From Rhodospirillales bacterium (GTDB taxonomy: Bacteria > Pseudomonadota > Alphaproteobacteria > Rhodospirillales > Casp-alpha2), in assembly GCA_028282185.1 (NCBI GenBank), contig JANQIJ010000172.1, positions 1 to 12,569 of the forward strand: 12,569 nt of DNA, written 5' to 3'. Below, in pieces: positions 12,011 to 12,569 of this stretch (the stretch's first letter is position 1; the number at the start of each line of letters is the position of its first letter). The notes under the pieces were generated by a model that made no database searches, was not told where the DNA came from, and worked only from the letters and a program-made list of their open reading frames with translations. The translations under genes and the position numbers were made by a program.

Positions 12011-12569
12011 TCATGCCGATTGCTGCGGGACCATGTCGTCGCGGCTGATCCCGGCGACCGGCACCGGCGCCTTCATGGCGTCGCGCCGGAACGGCTCGCC
12101 CAGTTCCTGGTTGAGCACCACTTCGATGAAAGTCGTGACGCCGTCTTCCATCTGCGCCTTGACGGCCTCGGCCAGGGCCTGGGTGGTTTCATCCATGGTC
12201 GTCACCTGCACGCCCTTGAGGCCGCAGGCCTCGGCGATCTTGGCGTATTGCACGTCCAGGTCCAGTTCCGTGCCGACGAAATTGTCCTGATACCAAAGCG
12301 TCGTGTTGCGTTTTTCCGCGCCCCATTGGTAATTGCGGAAGATGATCATGGTGATCGCCGGCCATTCGTCGCGGCCGCAGGCGGTCATCTCGTTCATCGA
12401 GATGCCGAAGGCGCCGTCACCGGCGAAGCCGACGACCGGCGTGTCCGGGCAGGCGATCTTGGCGCCCAGGATCGCCGGCAGGCCGTAACCGCAGGGCCCG
12501 AACAGCCCCGGGGCCAGGTATTTGCGGCCCTGTTCGAACATCGGATAGGCGTTGCCGATGGCGCAGTTG
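12011..12569 (-). CDS. xsc: Sulfoacetaldehyde acetyltransferase, C-terminal part (runs off the window)
   Basis: The visible 185 residues are the C-terminal thiamine diphosphate-binding domain of Xsc; the family is roughly 600 residues long, so the 5' two thirds lie beyond the window edge. Xsc splits sulfoacetaldehyde with phosphate into acetyl phosphate and sulfite in cytosolic taurine and other C2-sulfonate catabolism. GDGAFGISMNEM followed 26 residues after GDG by the N of FRNYQWGAEKRNTTLWY is the ThDP/Mg motif, with NY in place of NN, as I remember for Xsc. The approach NCAIGNAYPMFEQGRKYLAP and then GLFGPCGYGLPAILG also fits the family. Acetolactate synthase is the closest alternative, but RNYQWGAEKRNTTLW argues for Xsc. 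The frame continues upstream of the internal Met at 12541. pta follows 119 nt downstream past a terminator, a typical pairing. Confidence 0.9.
   Translation of the reverse strand, partial: NCAIGNAYPMFEQGRKYLAPGLFGPCGYGLPAILGAKIACPDTPVVGFAGDGAFGISMNEMTACGRDEWPAITMIIFRNYQWGAEKRNTTLWYQDNFVGTELDLDVQYAKIAEACGLKGVQVTTMDETTQALAEAVKAQMEDGVTTFIEVVLNQELGEPFRRDAMKAPVPVAGISRDDMVPQQSA

Overview
The window is GC-rich, densely packed bacterial chromosome. Gene content (a split class I fumarase, a succinate dehydrogenase/fumarate reductase-type complex, Xsc with a stand-alone Pta, a UTRA-type GntR regulator) and codon use suggest an alphaproteobacterium, perhaps of the Rhodospirillales or a marine relative. 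That placement is an inference from gene families; no rRNA or other marker is present.

Layout. (1) 21-941(+): a two-domain VOC/glyoxalase-like protein. (2) 942-1127: a control region with an AT-rich dyad and leader hairpins. (3) 1128-6641(+): a compact run of seven genes, namely a GntR/UTRA regulator, the iron-sulfur subunit, two small heme-type membrane anchors, fumarase alpha, fumarase beta and the flavoprotein subunit of a quinone-linked succinate/fumarate-type oxidoreductase. Gaps are mostly 0-44 nt, so this is probably one operon. The fumarase genes lie inside the oxidoreductase gene set, which suggests the two enzymes act in sequence on one dicarboxylate. The flavoprotein lacks the histidine that normally binds FAD covalently (Cys is there instead) and has Glu where a substrate-contacting Thr is expected. 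The substrate may therefore be a succinate/fumarate analogue, or this may be a dedicated second complex. (4) 6724-8610(-): a TcmP-DUF5131 (Gp37/Gp68) pair of unknown function. TcmP is visibly AT-richer than everything around it, which suggests horizontal transfer. (5) 8716-9387(-) and 9386-10207(+): a DUF1847 protein and a putative secreted or lipoprotein, whose start codons overlap head to head. (6) 10212-10358(-): a 48-codon remnant resembling the N-terminus of isopropylmalate/isocitrate-type dehydrogenases. (7) 10569-10946(+): a small secreted protein with one CxxCH heme motif. (8) 10971-12569(-): pta, then the 3' part of xsc, which runs off the window. They are separated by a strong intrinsic terminator and by an 11-bp-period repeat upstream of pta.

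How the genes may work together. Xsc (sulfoacetaldehyde + phosphate to acetyl phosphate + sulfite) and Pta (acetyl phosphate to acetyl-CoA) form the lower part of taurine/C2-sulfonate catabolism. The fumarase/oxidoreductase operon would interconvert a saturated dicarboxylate, its unsaturated form and the 2-hydroxy acid, passing electrons to or from the quinone pool. The two blocks share only an AT-rich CTATATAG core in their upstream regions, so any regulatory link between them is speculative.
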